The translations under genes were made by a program, and so were the position numbers. Under the pieces are notes generated by a model. It was not told the DNA's origin, did no database searches, and worked only from the letters and a program-made list of their open reading frames with translations. Of a DNA stretch of 64,000 nucleotides, positions 17,063 through 28,190 are shown one piece after another. The stretch covers positions 48,585 to 112,584 of the forward strand of contig NZ_JAHESE010000026.1 of the NCBI RefSeq assembly GCF_018598175.1, given 5' to 3'. Within the stretch, counting starts at the first letter, position 1; every line of letters starts with the position of its first letter. Origin of the DNA: Dawidia cretensis. Lineage in GTDB: Bacteria; Bacteroidota; Bacteroidia; Cytophagales; Cyclobacteriaceae.

Positions 17063-18201
17063 TGCTGCGCCGCTAGGAATGCTTTTATCGTTGAACAAAT
17101 AAAGACCACTTCGTCCTCCTGCATAGTAGGATGGATGGGCAAGGAAAGCATGTGTGCATGCACATGCTCTGCCACCGGAAAGGTATCGCTATTGTATGCC
17201 TGATACGCTTTCTGCCTGTGTAACAGCAATGGATAGTATAACACTGCCGGAATGCCGCGTTCTACCAGGTACGCTTTGATGGCATCGCGATGTTTTGTCT
17301 GAAGGGTATATTGATGAAAGACATGCGTTGAGTATTCACTACGGGCCGGTATTTGTAAACCAGCAATAGAGCCAAGCTCCCTATCGTAAAAAGCCGCGAT
17401 GTCATTTCGTTTATGAATTTCTTGCTGAAGGTATTTAAGTTTCACCTGAAGGATAGCGGCCTGTAAGGTATCAAGTCGGCTGTTGACGCCCACGAGTTCG
17501 TGGTGATATTTTAGACGCTGGCCGTGATTGGCGATCATACGCATCTTTTCGGCATACAGGGCGTCATGGGTAAAAATGGCGCCGCCGTCGCCGTAACATC
17601 CCAGGCTTTTGGTGGGAAAGAATGATGTTGTGCCCATGGTACCCATGGTGCCGGCCAGTTGTTGGCGACCGTCCGGGAATGTATAGACAGCACCAAGGGC
17701 TTGCGCAGTGTCCTCGATGACAAACAGATTATGCTGCGCGGCGATATTGAGGATGGTTTCCATGTTAGCACACTGCCCGAAGAGATGCACCGGCACGATA
17801 GCCTTTGTCTTGGGTGTGATATACAAGTGCAGGCGGCGATCGTCCAACAGGAATGTATGCGGATCGATGTCAGCAAAGACAGGAGTGATGCGTAACAGTG
17901 CCAGCACCTCGGCCGTGGCAACATAGGTATTGACCGGAACGATGACTTCGTCGCCCGGTTCTAGCCCCAGGGCCATCATGGCAATCTGTAGCGCATCCGT
18001 ACCGTTGCCACACGATATAACCGCACCGGCACCGGTGTACTCTTGTAAGGCCTGCTCGAAGGAAGAGACCTGTGGTCCCTGAATGAACGCAGCAGCAGTG
18101 AGTACTTCCCGGATGGCCGTGTCGATCTCTTCCTGGTATAAATGATATTGCGCGACGAGATCGACGATGCGGATCTCGCGTGAGAAATGATGGGATGTCA
18201 T
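17059..18201 (-). CDS. DegT/DnrJ/EryC1/StrS family sugar aminotransferase
   Basis: The 380-residue PLP-dependent aminotransferase acts on nucleotide-linked keto sugars. Landmarks: GAVISCGNGTDALQIAMMAL (about 59-78, PLP phosphate binding), DEVIVPVNTYVATAEVL, VIEDTAQALG (PLP ring contact Asp at about 164), and TTSFFPTKSLGCYGDGGA with Schiff-base lysine K198. It overlaps the upstream Gfo/Idh/MocA gene by 4 bp (ATGA), so the two are translationally coupled. The pairing of an NAD-dependent dehydrogenase with a DegT aminotransferase resembles WbpB/WbpE-type synthesis of 3-amino sugars for surface polysaccharides. The exact sugar cannot be read from sequence. Confidence 0.93.
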   Translation of the reverse strand: MTSHHFSREIRIVDLVAQYHLYQEEIDTAIREVLTAAAFIQGPQVSSFEQALQEYTGAGAVISCGNGTDALQIAMMALGLEPGDEVIVPVNTYVATAEVLALLRITPVFADIDPHTFLLDDRRLHLYITPKTKAIVPVHLFGQCANMETILNIAAQHNLFVIEDTAQALGAVYTFPDGRQQLAGTMGTMGTTSFFPTKSLGCYGDGGAIFTHDALYAEKMRMIANHGQRLKYHHELVGVNSRLDTLQAAILQVKLKYLQQEIHKRNDIAAFYDRELGSIAGLQIPARSEYSTHVFHQYTLQTKHRDAIKAYLVERGIPAVLYYPLLLHRQKAYQAYNSDTFPVAEHVHAHMLSLPIHPTMQEDEVVFICSTIKAFLAAQH

Positions 18202-19241
18202 CGGTAGGTTGGTTGTGCCATGACGGCACTCTTATAAATCTTTTCAATGATCTCGACAGTCTTCAGGCCCTCGTAGCAATTGGTCAGGATCGAGCCGTTG
18301 TGCCGCAATACATCAACAATGTTGTCATAGACCAGGTTGTGGTTGGACATCGAGCCCCGGTATTTTCCATAGTCGTTGGCTGGATTGCCGGCAGCCACAT
18401 TGGGAATACTATAGTCCTTGATCTTTTGATAGTCGACCGTGTTCAGGTACTGGCCGCCAATCTTTACCGTGCCTTTTTCTCCAAAAAGCGTTAGCGAGCC
18501 TTCCATATTCTCCTGATAGGCATTGATCGTAAAGTGAATGGTACCAAGAGCACCGTTGTGAAATTTTAGAATGACAACTCCACTGTCCTCAAACTCAATC
18601 GTGTTTTGGTGCTCGAAGTTTCCCGCCAGGGCATGTACCTCGCGGATGTCGCCCACCAGCCAATACAACAGGTCGATGAAGTGGCTGAACTGGGTATAGA
18701 GCGTACCACCATCCAATGCCAGGGTACCCTTCCAGTCAGAGGAAGAATAATATTCCCGGTCACGGTTCCAAAAGCAATTCAATTGCACAGTATACAGGCG
18801 ACCGAGCTTGCCCTCTTCGATAAGCTTCTTAACCGCCGCTACCGGTGGATTAAGACGGTTTTGCTTGACGATAAACAACCTCCGGTTGGCACGCTCTGCC
18901 TGCTGGATCATTTCGCCACAATCCTGGGTAGATAAAGCCATCGGCTTTTCGCACAGCACATTGACACCGGCACGCAGCGCCTGGATGGAATGGCGTGCAT
19001 GCAGGCCGTTGGGTGTACAAATGGCAACGAGGTCGATGTTTTTCTCTTGCTCCAGCAAGCGGTCAAGCGAATCATATGCGGTGGCACCGCTGGTGGCGGC
19101 GAGCGCTGCGGCTTTGCCTGCATCGACGTCGCAGACCGCTTGTAGCACGCCGTATTTTTGCATTTGGGCGGCGTGGCGCAAGCCTATACGACCGCAACCG
19201 GCAAGGGCGAAATGAAGGGGTTTATCGATACTTGTTTCCAT
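18198..19241 (-). CDS. Gfo/Idh/MocA family NAD(P)-dependent oxidoreductase
   Basis: The 347-residue dehydrogenase has an N-terminal Rossmann fold (FALAGCGRIGLRHAAQM, glycine motif at about 12-24), AICTPNGLHARHSIQALRAG and the family motif CEKPMALS with its lysine. The C-terminal substrate domain has LALDGGTLYTQFSHFIDLLY, with the conserved His. These features resemble sugar-nucleotide 3-dehydrogenases of the WbpB/WlbA group, an inference supported by the DegT aminotransferase gene overlapping downstream. I use the ATG at 19241; a further upstream ATG at 19262 adds seven residues. It overlaps the upstream glycosyltransferase gene by 20 bp. Confidence 0.92.
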   Translation of the reverse strand: METSIDKPLHFALAGCGRIGLRHAAQMQKYGVLQAVCDVDAGKAAALAATSGATAYDSLDRLLEQEKNIDLVAICTPNGLHARHSIQALRAGVNVLCEKPMALSTQDCGEMIQQAERANRRLFIVKQNRLNPPVAAVKKLIEEGKLGRLYTVQLNCFWNRDREYYSSSDWKGTLALDGGTLYTQFSHFIDLLYWLVGDIREVHALAGNFEHQNTIEFEDSGVVILKFHNGALGTIHFTINAYQENMEGSLTLFGEKGTVKIGGQYLNTVDYQKIKDYSIPNVAAGNPANDYGKYRGSMSNHNLVYDNIVDVLRHNGSILTNCYEGLKTVEIIEKIYKSAVMAQPTYR

Positions 19242-20556
19242 GGGTGGATGGGGTCGGTACATGTGTATTCAGAAGTTCGGCCAGCGCCGCCGTTAAATTT
19301 CTTCGCGAGAATTGAGCGATAGACGACGATGCCACGAAGGGCTCATGTTGTTGATACGCCTGAAAGCGTTCGCGGAAATAGTGCAGCAATGCGTCCTGAT
19401 CCGTATAGCCCACTGTTTCGCCGGCCTGTAGGGAGCGTATCACATGGGCGGTATCGCCATGTACCGGACCGATTGAGAGGATAGGACGCCGCGCGGCCAG
19501 GTACTCGAACAGTTTTCCCGGTAGGAATCCAACGTCGATGGCGCAGTCGTGTATCGGAAGGTATAACAGCTGTGCACGCTGGAGGATGTTCGGCACGGCA
19601 GTATGCGGCACATACTGTTCCACGTGCGTATTGCCGAGTAATACAGGGGGAATAGATTCCAGGATCGCTGCATCGACTTTTCCATATAGATGTATTTCCA
19701 GCGCTTCGTGAAAAGCGTTGTTTTGTTGGGCAAAGGTGGCCAATGCTTGCCAGAAGATCCGGTGGTCGCGTGCGCCCCCCAGCATACCCATGTGTACAAT
19801 GGTAAACCGCACGTCTGGCGCCGGACGCTCGTGGAGGAAATTCTCTTCGTCAAAACCGTTGGTAATGACATGGACCTTTCTATGAGAAATCCCTTCGAGC
19901 ATTTTTTGCAGAAAAGGGCTTACGGTAATAACACTATCCGCTTGCGTTAGCGTGCGATACTCTAACCGTTGGTGCAGTCTTCGTGCCGCAGCGGTCAGGG
20001 CGAGCTTGTCGAAATAGTCGATACCCGTCCACGGATCGCGAAAGTCTGCTATCCAGGATATCGAGAATTTCTTACTGACCTTGCTGGCGATGAGGTGTAC
20101 AGTGTGGGGCGGCCCGGTGCTAATAATGGCATCGACCTTCTCTTGTCGGAGAAAAGCATTCAACTGACGGGTGGCGGGGATGAACCAGCCGATGCGCGCA
20201 TCGGGTATAAAAAGATTGCTTCTGACCCAAAAGAGTAAACGGCGCAAGAGTCCCTTCTTTTGGCGGCTGTGAAAGAGATTGGTGTTAACGGGTTGTTTGT
20301 TGCCGGTGAGGGCTCGAAAAAGCGAATAGGGCTCCAGTGTGGGCGCGGTGAGGACGTGTAGATTTTCGGGAATGTCCTGTAAAAGTGTTTCGTCACGCTC
20401 TGGGTATTCGCCGTTGGCGACGGTAAAAACGATGGCCTCCCAACCGAACTCTCGCAGATATTTAGTAAATTTTACAGGGCGCTGTACACCCGATCCACCA
20501 GCCGGTGGCCAATAATATGTAATAAATAGCACGCGTTTTTTTCGCTCAGCACTCAT
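19222..20556 (-). CDS. Glycosyltransferase, family 4 type
   Basis: The 444-residue GT-B enzyme has the N-terminal acceptor domain (VLFITYYWPPAGGSGVQRPV, a pattern common in Bacteroidota GT4 enzymes) and a C-terminal donor-binding domain (VHVITNGFDEENF, FTIVHMGMLGGARDHRIFWQ, then FLPGKLFEYLAARRPILSIG with the conserved Glu). It probably adds a sugar to a surface polysaccharide or lipid-linked chain. The start is the ATG at 20556; an upstream TTG at 20575-20577 is less likely. It is the first gene of a three-gene overlapping unit with the oxidoreductase and aminotransferase. Confidence 0.9.
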   Translation of the reverse strand: MSAERKKRVLFITYYWPPAGGSGVQRPVKFTKYLREFGWEAIVFTVANGEYPERDETLLQDIPENLHVLTAPTLEPYSLFRALTGNKQPVNTNLFHSRQKKGLLRRLLFWVRSNLFIPDARIGWFIPATRQLNAFLRQEKVDAIISTGPPHTVHLIASKVSKKFSISWIADFRDPWTGIDYFDKLALTAAARRLHQRLEYRTLTQADSVITVSPFLQKMLEGISHRKVHVITNGFDEENFLHERPAPDVRFTIVHMGMLGGARDHRIFWQALATFAQQNNAFHEALEIHLYGKVDAAILESIPPVLLGNTHVEQYVPHTAVPNILQRAQLLYLPIHDCAIDVGFLPGKLFEYLAARRPILSIGPVHGDTAHVIRSLQAGETVGYTDQDALLHYFRERFQAYQQHEPFVASSSIAQFSRRNLTAALAELLNTHVPTPSTHGNKYR

Positions 20557-20789
20557 TGCAACAGGCACATGGTTCAAACCCTGGTATCCAGCGTCAGTAC
20601 CAAGGTAGTGTCCTTCGGCATAGAAGAAATGTATGATTTACGGATGCGTGTGCTGGGTTTGCCGGCAGGAATTTAAAGGACAAAAAAAAGTTCTCGAATG
20701 CGTTAAACCTTTGCCGGGTCCTGGTTTCTAAGCTTCGAAAATCACAAAGCGAAAACCATTTTAAACCATCATTCCTTAAATAAGTAACT

Positions 20790-21533
20790 ATGAAAACTTT
20801 GAACGCGACGTTTTTTGCATGTTTAGTACTGGCAGCCGGTGCATGTAAAGATGACGATGAAAAAGAGGCAGTTTCAAACGACGAAGCGGCCGAAATGATT
20901 GCCTCGTCTTTAGCAGAAAGCTCGTCTGGCTTTGCAGCAGTGGCAGACGAGTCGGCGACTGTTACCGACGGCGTAATGGACGTATACAACGGGGGCCGCA
21001 CAGCCTCATGTGGTTATGAATACGAACAGACATTTACGCGAACAAATTCCTCGAATGCACCCGTAACCTATGAATTTGTATATACATACCACTATCTGTT
21101 GAGCTGCGAAAATGATGCTCCCAAAAGCATGGAGGTAAATGTAACATACGATGGCGAATTTGACGGGCCACGCATTTCATCGGCACACGAAGGGTCGGCA
21201 GATATCACCATCACCAAACTTGAAAATACATCGGCCACCTATAGCATCGATGCCGACTATCAGTGGCACGGCTCTTTGCAATCAAAAATCCGGAATCAGA
21301 ACTCAACGTCAAGCAGCGTAGAGATCACACTCGACGATGTGGTAGTAGACAAAGAGTCGCACGAGATCCTGAGCGGCAGCGCGTCGGCGACAATTACAGG
21401 CACAGCGACAGGCAAGGGATCCTTTACCTATACAGGCACGGTTGTTTTTAATGGCAATCACATGGCGGAGCTAACCGTGAAGGGAAGTAAGTATTTGATC
21501 AACGTAACAACAGGCAGCGTAACTGCCGAATAA
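20790..21533 (+). CDS. Hypothetical lipoprotein
   Basis: I do not recognise this 247-residue protein. It has a lipoprotein signal with lipobox LAAGAC (Cys at about residue 19), followed by a charged stretch (KDDDEKEAVSNDEAAE). The rest is rich in Ser, Thr and alternating hydrophobic residues, suggesting an all-beta fold exported to the cell envelope, with two cysteines (about 71 and 105) that may form a disulphide. It is 26 bp upstream of a small Spy-like protein gene and may be co-transcribed with it. Confidence 0.75.
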   Translation: MKTLNATFFACLVLAAGACKDDDEKEAVSNDEAAEMIASSLAESSSGFAAVADESATVTDGVMDVYNGGRTASCGYEYEQTFTRTNSSNAPVTYEFVYTYHYLLSCENDAPKSMEVNVTYDGEFDGPRISSAHEGSADITITKLENTSATYSIDADYQWHGSLQSKIRNQNSTSSSVEITLDDVVVDKESHEILSGSASATITGTATGKGSFTYTGTVVFNGNHMAELTVKGSKYLINVTTGSVTAE

Positions 21534-21559
21534 TTATAACGAGTATAAACTATAGTGAA

Positions 21560-21949
21560 ATGAAAGTGATGAAAATTTCCATGCTGCTGGCAGTATTGAT
21601 CGCCGGCAGTTTCGGGCAGCAAGCCACAGCGCAAACAGCAGAACGTACGTCCCTGACAGCCGAAGAGCGCGCGCAGAAGTGGACAGACTGGATGAAGAAG
21701 GAGTTGACGCTCACGGCGGAGCAGGAGCCCAGGGTACATGCCATCAACGTAAAGTATGCAGACCAGATGGATGGCATTAAGGCCGAAGAAGGGGATCGTC
21801 GTAGTAAGTTTAAGGAAGTCCGCGAGACTAATAAGGCGAAAGATGAAGAACTGAAAGCCGTGCTGACACCCGAGCAGTTTACAAAGTATACCGAAAAGAA
21901 ACAGGAAAGACAGCAGAAGATGCGTGAGAATCGGAAGCGCGGCGGTTAA
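21560..21949 (+). CDS. Small periplasmic Spy/CpxP-like helical protein
   Basis: The 129-residue protein has a signal peptide ending at ATAQ (about residue 25), then a highly charged all-helical body. ELTLTAEQEPRVHAINVKYA and KAVLTPEQFTKYTEKKQER contain the two L-T-x-E-Q type motifs seen in the LTXXQ/Spy/CpxP group of periplasmic chaperone-like proteins, widespread in Bacteroidota. A role in envelope stress is inferred. A perfect terminator follows 11 bp after the stop. Confidence 0.8.
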   Translation: MKVMKISMLLAVLIAGSFGQQATAQTAERTSLTAEERAQKWTDWMKKELTLTAEQEPRVHAINVKYADQMDGIKAEEGDRRSKFKEVRETNKAKDEELKAVLTPEQFTKYTEKKQERQQKMRENRKRGG

Positions 21950-21960
21950 GCAGAACGACA

Positions 21961-22000
21961 AAATCCGGAGTCCAGAAATGACTCCGGATTTTCACTTTTT
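21961..22000 (+). terminator. Rho-independent terminator
   Basis: AAATCCGGAGTC (21961-21972), loop of 7, GACTCCGGATTT (21980-21991), perfect 12-bp stem, then TTCACTTTTT. It separates the two small exported-protein genes from the thiamine operon. Confidence 0.92.
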
Positions 22001-22111
22001 AACGTGATATCGAGGTGTGCCGATATATAAATTCGGAGTATTGTGAGCGTTTTATGTAATTATGAATCAGTGTTTTAGAGGGTTCTCTTCGTTGCCGTCC
22101 ATCACATTCTT

Positions 22112-22143
22112 TTTGATAATCTCAAATAAACTCCTAACCTTTG
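22112..22143 (+). promoter_or_regulatory. Likely promoter of the thiamine operon
   Basis: TTTG (22112-22115), 19 bases, then TAACCTTTG (22135-22143). This fits the Bacteroidota housekeeping promoter (TTTG-N19-TAnnTTTG) except for one extra base in the -7 box. Transcription would start about 22149, exactly where the TPP aptamer begins. Confidence 0.6.
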
Positions 22144-22148
22144 TCATG

Positions 22149-22220
22149 CTTTAGGGGTGCCATAGTGCTGAGATAATACCCTACGAACCTGATGCAGCTA
22201 GTACTGCCGAAGGGAAAAGT
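22149..22220 (+). promoter_or_regulatory. TPP (THI-box) riboswitch
   Basis: The sequence carries the conserved thi box parts in order: AGGGGTGCC, GTGCTGAGATAATACCC, GAACCTGATGCAGCTAGTAC and TGCCGAAGGGAAAAG. The P1 helix can form from CTTT (22149-22152) with AAAAG near 22215-22219. It binds thiamine pyrophosphate and should switch off the downstream thi genes when TPP is plentiful. The aptamer ends 88 bp before thiS. Confidence 0.95.
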
Positions 22221-22272
22221 AAAGATTGACCGCGTGCATTTTTGTCTGTTATTGTTTCAGCGCGCTTATCGT

Positions 22273-22303
22273 CATTCCTAAAGCAACACGCTACACAGGA
22301 ATG
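22273..22303 (+). promoter_or_regulatory. Hairpin next to the thiS start, possible riboswitch expression platform
   Basis: CATTCCT (22273-22279) pairs perfectly with AGGAATG (22297-22303), ending 4 bases before the thiS ATG at 22308. There is no T run, so it is not a terminator. It could hide the start region and give translational control by the TPP riboswitch. Inferred from complementarity alone. Confidence 0.45.
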
Positions 22304-22307
22304 CGAC

Positions 22308-24328
<2,021 letters not shown>

Positions 24329-24332
24329 CAGT

Positions 24333-24938
24333 ATGGTGGTCGTTGTCTCAAGCCCCGCGCTGGTACCCCAGGAAGCCGAATGCTTCAACCGTCTCTTTGA
24401 GGCAGGGCTGGACATTCTGCATGTGCGTAAACCGGAAGCCGGTGAAGAAGTAATCAACGACCTGCTCCAAGAGATAGATCCTCACTACTATGCACGGTTG
24501 GCCTGGCACCATCAGCACGCGGTAGGAGAGGCCTGGGGCATGCAGCGGATACATCTGACATCGGTCGTGCGGCGGCAGACATCCACCGCACAGCTTGATC
24601 GCTGGAAGGCGGCAGGCCGGACAATATCGACGTCGATTCATACGCCGGAAGAATATGAAGCGCTTCCTTCCACCATAGACTATGCGTTGCTGGGTCCCGT
24701 ATTCCCAAGCATCTCCAAGCCCGGCTACCAATCCGCGTCACCGTTGCGTGCGCCGGTGCGGACCTCACAGGTGACGAAGTTGATCGCGATCGGTGGTATT
24801 GAGCCCCATCGTTGTCAGGCGGTATACGCGTTAGGATTTGATGGTATTGCCGTACTGGGATCGATCTGGCAACAGGGTGACCCCGTAGAGAATTTTAAAC
24901 AGGTGCAGGAAGCATGGTATATACACGACCCATCGTAG
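24333..24938 (+). CDS. Divergent ThiE/TenI-family protein
   Basis: The 201-residue TIM-barrel protein belongs to the thiamine phosphate synthase superfamily: AGLDILHVRKPEAGEE, YALLGPVFPSISKPGYQ, KLIAIGGIEPHRCQAVYALG and DGIAVLGSIW. The Asn-Asp-Arg/His motif of true ThiE is replaced (LAWHHQHAVGEAWGMQRIHL), whereas the second ThiE of this operon (25659) has it. It may be a TenI-like thiazole tautomerase or a specialised ThiE. The histidine seen in the GHVF motif of Bacillus TenI is proline here (GPVF), so that assignment is also unsure. I use the ATG at 24333, 4 bp after thiC; the gene overlaps thiD by 25 bp. Confidence 0.8.
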   Translation: MVVVVSSPALVPQEAECFNRLFEAGLDILHVRKPEAGEEVINDLLQEIDPHYYARLAWHHQHAVGEAWGMQRIHLTSVVRRQTSTAQLDRWKAAGRTISTSIHTPEEYEALPSTIDYALLGPVFPSISKPGYQSASPLRAPVRTSQVTKLIAIGGIEPHRCQAVYALGFDGIAVLGSIWQQGDPVENFKQVQEAWYIHDPS

Positions 24939-25666
24939 TGAGCATAGCGGGCATGGATCCCACCGGCGGCGCAGGCTTACTGGCCGACGTAAAGACCTGC
25001 GAGCAACACCGGTGCCTGGGCTTTGGTGTCGTGTCCGCGCTGACGGTACAAACGGAAGATACCTTTTACCGGGCAGACTGGTTGCCGATGGCGGCGATCA
25101 TCGACCAGGCTGCCCCCTTGTTTGCGCAGTACGAGGTGGCAGTGGTCAAGATCGGTATCGTTGAAAACTTTGCCGTCCTCGACAGCCTGGTGCGGTGGAT
25201 TACCGAACAGCGTCCCGGCATCCGCATTGTTTGGGATCCTGTGCTGACAGCTTCTGCCGGATTCAGATTTGTGGATCGTGTGGACCCGGCAGTGCTTCAG
25301 CAAGTACTGCAGCACATCTACCTGATCACGCCGAATGCTCCGGAAGCAAGACAGCTGGCAGGTGTTGACAATACGCAGGAAGCCGCACGCCACCTGGCAA
25401 GTGACTGCCGGGTATACCTGAAGGGCGGCCACCTGGCCGAAAATACGGGCACGGACTACCTGTACGAAGCGGAAACAGTAACGACATTCTCGCCGGGCAT
25501 ACGGCGTGTGTGGCCCAAGCACGGTTCCGGATGTATCCTGTCTTCGGCCATCGCGTCGCGCCTGGCAGAGGGAAAAACCTTGGCGCAGGCATGTGTCGGC
25601 GCCAAGGAGTATATAGAACGTATTTTAATCAGCAACGAAAACCTACTCGCGTATCACCATGTTTAG
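24914..25666 (+). CDS. thiD: Hydroxymethylpyrimidine/phosphomethylpyrimidine kinase ThiD
   Basis: The 250-residue ribokinase-fold enzyme phosphorylates HMP-P to HMP-PP. It shows IAGMDPTGGAGLLADVKT at the N-terminus (substrate loop), VVSALTVQTEDT, VVKIGIVENFAVLDSL, IVWDPVLTASAG and the anion-hole motif KHGSGC (G204-C207) followed by LSSAIASRLAEG. It overlaps the ThiE/TenI-like gene upstream by 25 bp and the thiE gene downstream by 8 bp, so all three are tightly coupled. Confidence 0.96.
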   Translation: MVYTRPIVVSIAGMDPTGGAGLLADVKTCEQHRCLGFGVVSALTVQTEDTFYRADWLPMAAIIDQAAPLFAQYEVAVVKIGIVENFAVLDSLVRWITEQRPGIRIVWDPVLTASAGFRFVDRVDPAVLQQVLQHIYLITPNAPEARQLAGVDNTQEAARHLASDCRVYLKGGHLAENTGTDYLYEAETVTTFSPGIRRVWPKHGSGCILSSAIASRLAEGKTLAQACVGAKEYIERILISNENLLAYHHV

Positions 25667-26303
25667 TAGAGTTCAATACATATCACAAGGGACAACGCCG
25701 CTGGAGCAGCGGCAAAATATCCACGCCGCGCTCGATGCAGGCTGTACCTGGATTCAGTTACGTCTCAAAGGACAAGAAGAAGCGGTTGTTCGTTCATTAG
25801 CGGAAGCCGTTCGCAAGTTGTGCGCCGAATATAAAGCCTTCTTTATTGTCAACGACCATGCGCGCATAGCGCTGGAGACAGACGCCCACGGTGTACACCT
25901 GGGGCTAAAGGATATGCCCGTGACGGAAGCGCGTACCATCGTAGGCAGCACACGAATAATAGGCGGCACAGCCAATACGTTGGAGGACCTGCACCAGCGC
26001 ATCGCCGAAGGCTGTGACTATATCGGTCTGGGCCCCTTCCGGTTCACAACGACAAAAGCGAAGCTTAGCCCCATGCTCGGTTTGGAAGGATACACAACGC
26101 TTTTAAAAGCGTTGCAACGCGGCGATATAAACATTCCTGTATATGCCATTGGCGGCATCACACTGGAAGATGTACCAGCCTTGCGTGAGAGAGGCGTATA
26201 TGGCGTAGCGCTCTCAGGAGCCATCACGCACGCCGTGGATAAAAGACAGACAGTCGATCAGCTAAAAGAAATACTTTATGCAGCCACTACACATAGCCGG
26301 TAA
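25659..26303 (+). CDS. thiE: Thiamine phosphate synthase ThiE
   Basis: The 214-residue TIM-barrel enzyme joins HMP-PP and thiazole phosphate to give thiamine phosphate. All key motifs are present: WIQLRLKGQ (phosphate-binding Arg and Lys), [51 protein letters not shown] and [20 protein letters not shown]. It is the canonical one of the two ThiE-family proteins here. It overlaps thiD by 8 bp and thiG by 26 bp. Confidence 0.95.
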   Translation: MFSRVQYISQGTTPLEQRQNIHAALDAGCTWIQLRLKGQEEAVVRSLAEAVRKLCAEYKAFFIVNDHARIALETDAHGVHLGLKDMPVTEARTIVGSTRIIGGTANTLEDLHQRIAEGCDYIGLGPFRFTTTKAKLSPMLGLEGYTTLLKALQRGDINIPVYAIGGITLEDVPALRERGVYGVALSGAITHAVDKRQTVDQLKEILYAATTHSR

Positions 26304-27048
26304 GGCATTTCAATCGCGGTTGTTTCTGGGCACTGGTAAATTTGGTTCTCCGGAAGAAATGGCCCGCGCCGTACGGGCATCGGGTACAGAATTGGTGACC
26401 GTCGCGCTAAAGCGCGTAGACCGGGAGACCGACACGGACGCACTGCTGGCACCGCTACGCACCGCGTCACTGGGGCTATTGCCCAATACTTCGGGCGCCC
26501 GCAATGCGCGGGAAGCAGTATTTGCAGCACAGCTGGCACGGGAAGCGCTGGAGACCAACTGGGTAAAATTGGAAATACATCCCGATCCGAAATACCTGTT
26601 ACCCGATGCGTTGGAAACCCTGAAGGCAACTGAAGCCCTGGCCAAGCTGGGGTTTGTAGTGCTGCCATACATCCACGCCGACCCGGTGCTGTGCAAACAA
26701 CTGGAAAGCGCGGGAACCGCTGCCGTGATGCCGTTGGGATCTCCGATCGGAAGTAACAAGGGACTACGCACCATTGATTTTTTAGAGATCATCATTGAGC
26801 AAAGCCAGGTGCCCGTCATTATAGACGCAGGTATCGGCGCACCGTCCGATGCCGCGAAGGCAATGGAGATCGGCGCCGACGCCGTACTGGTCAATACAGC
26901 CATTGCTGTCTCGCACGATCCGGAGGCGATGGCGCAAGCTTTCGCATGGGCGGTAAAAGCCGGGCGCCTGGCGTTTGAGGCACGCCTGGCGGCCATACAC
27001 GACCACGCGCAGGCAAGCAGTCCATTAACCTCATTCCTGAAAGAGTAA
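26278..27048 (+). CDS. thiG: Thiazole synthase ThiG
   Basis: The 256-residue TIM-barrel enzyme forms the thiazole ring from deoxyxylulose phosphate, dehydroglycine and ThiS thiocarboxylate. Motifs: [64 protein letters not shown] with Schiff-base lysine K97, [32 protein letters not shown]. Full length. It overlaps thiE by 26 bp and is followed by thiH after 2 bp. Confidence 0.97.
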   Translation: MQPLHIAGKAFQSRLFLGTGKFGSPEEMARAVRASGTELVTVALKRVDRETDTDALLAPLRTASLGLLPNTSGARNAREAVFAAQLAREALETNWVKLEIHPDPKYLLPDALETLKATEALAKLGFVVLPYIHADPVLCKQLESAGTAAVMPLGSPIGSNKGLRTIDFLEIIIEQSQVPVIIDAGIGAPSDAAKAMEIGADAVLVNTAIAVSHDPEAMAQAFAWAVKAGRLAFEARLAAIHDHAQASSPLTSFLKE

Positions 27049-27050
27049 AG

Positions 27051-28190
27051 ATGTTTACCGACTACTTCAACCGATTCTCCTGGCAAGAAGTGCAGGCCGA
27101 TATTCTGGCAAAGACCGATGCCGATGTGCGCCGCGCGTTGCAGAAAGATCGATGCGACCTGGAAGATTTTAAAGCACTGATCTCGCCCGCCGCCGCGCCG
27201 CACCTCGAAACAATGGCACGGATCAGCCAGGCGCGGACACTAAAACGTTTTGGCCGTACCATCCAGATGTATGTGCCGCTATACCTCAGCAACGAGTGCC
27301 AGAATATCTGTACCTATTGCGCCTTTAGCCTCGACAACCAAATCAAACGTAAAACACTAACCGACGCAGAGATCCTGCAGGAAGTACAGGCCATTAAAGC
27401 CATGGGCTACGACCACATTCTACTCGTAACGGGGGAAGCCAATCAAACCGTCGGTGTACCGTACTTACAGCATGCCATTCAATTAATAAAACCCCACTTT
27501 GCACACATCTCGCTGGAAGTGCAACCATTGGACCAAACTGACTATGAAACGTTAATCGCGGAAGGCCTGCACACGGTACTGGTATATCAGGAAACCTATC
27601 ATGCCGCGCAGTATAAACGCCATCATCCCAAAGGCAAAAAGTCAAACTTCCAATACCGACTGGAAACGCCCGACCGCTTAGGCAAAGCCGGCATCCATAA
27701 GATCGGCGTGGGCGCATTGATAGGATTGGAAGACTGGCGCACCGACAGCTTCTTTACGGCGCTACATATTCACTACCTGGAAAAGATATATTGGCAAACC
27801 AAATACTCGGTGTCCTTCCCACGACTGCGCCCGATAGAAGTGGACAAAGCCGGCCAAAGCCAGGTACAAGAGTTTCATAGCTATATGAGCGACCGCGAGC
27901 TCGTGCAACTGATCAGTGCATATCGTTTGCTAAACGACACATTAGAAATATCAATCTCCACCCGGGAGCAGGAATCGTTTCGTGACAACATCATCAAGCT
28001 GGGCATCACAAGTATAAGTGCCGGGTCAAAGACAAACCCCGGCGGCTACTCCGTAGCGCCCGAGTCCCTGGAGCAGTTTGAAGTCTCAGACGAGCGTTCC
28101 GCAGATGAGGTCGCTTCCATGATTCGAAAGCAAGGCTACGAGCCAGTTTGGAAGGATTGGGATGCAGCCTACGACTTTCGCCACCAATAG
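27051..28190 (+). CDS. thiH: 2-iminoacetate synthase ThiH (radical SAM)
   Basis: The 379-residue radical SAM enzyme cleaves tyrosine to give dehydroglycine for ThiG. CQNICTYC gives cluster ligands C83, C87 and C90. Other landmarks are FGRTIQMYVPLYLSNE, GYDHILLVTGEANQTVGVPY, EVQPLDQTDYETL, VLVYQETYHAAQYKRHHPKG and VSFPRLRPIEVDK. Use of ThiH implies an anaerobic-type route instead of glycine oxidase ThiO. It is the last thi gene; its 3' end overlaps the convergent kinase gene by 22 bp. Confidence 0.97.
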   Translation: MFTDYFNRFSWQEVQADILAKTDADVRRALQKDRCDLEDFKALISPAAAPHLETMARISQARTLKRFGRTIQMYVPLYLSNECQNICTYCAFSLDNQIKRKTLTDAEILQEVQAIKAMGYDHILLVTGEANQTVGVPYLQHAIQLIKPHFAHISLEVQPLDQTDYETLIAEGLHTVLVYQETYHAAQYKRHHPKGKKSNFQYRLETPDRLGKAGIHKIGVGALIGLEDWRTDSFFTALHIHYLEKIYWQTKYSVSFPRLRPIEVDKAGQSQVQEFHSYMSDRELVQLISAYRLLNDTLEISISTREQESFRDNIIKLGITSISAGSKTNPGGYSVAPESLEQFEVSDERSADEVASMIRKQGYEPVWKDWDAAYDFRHQ

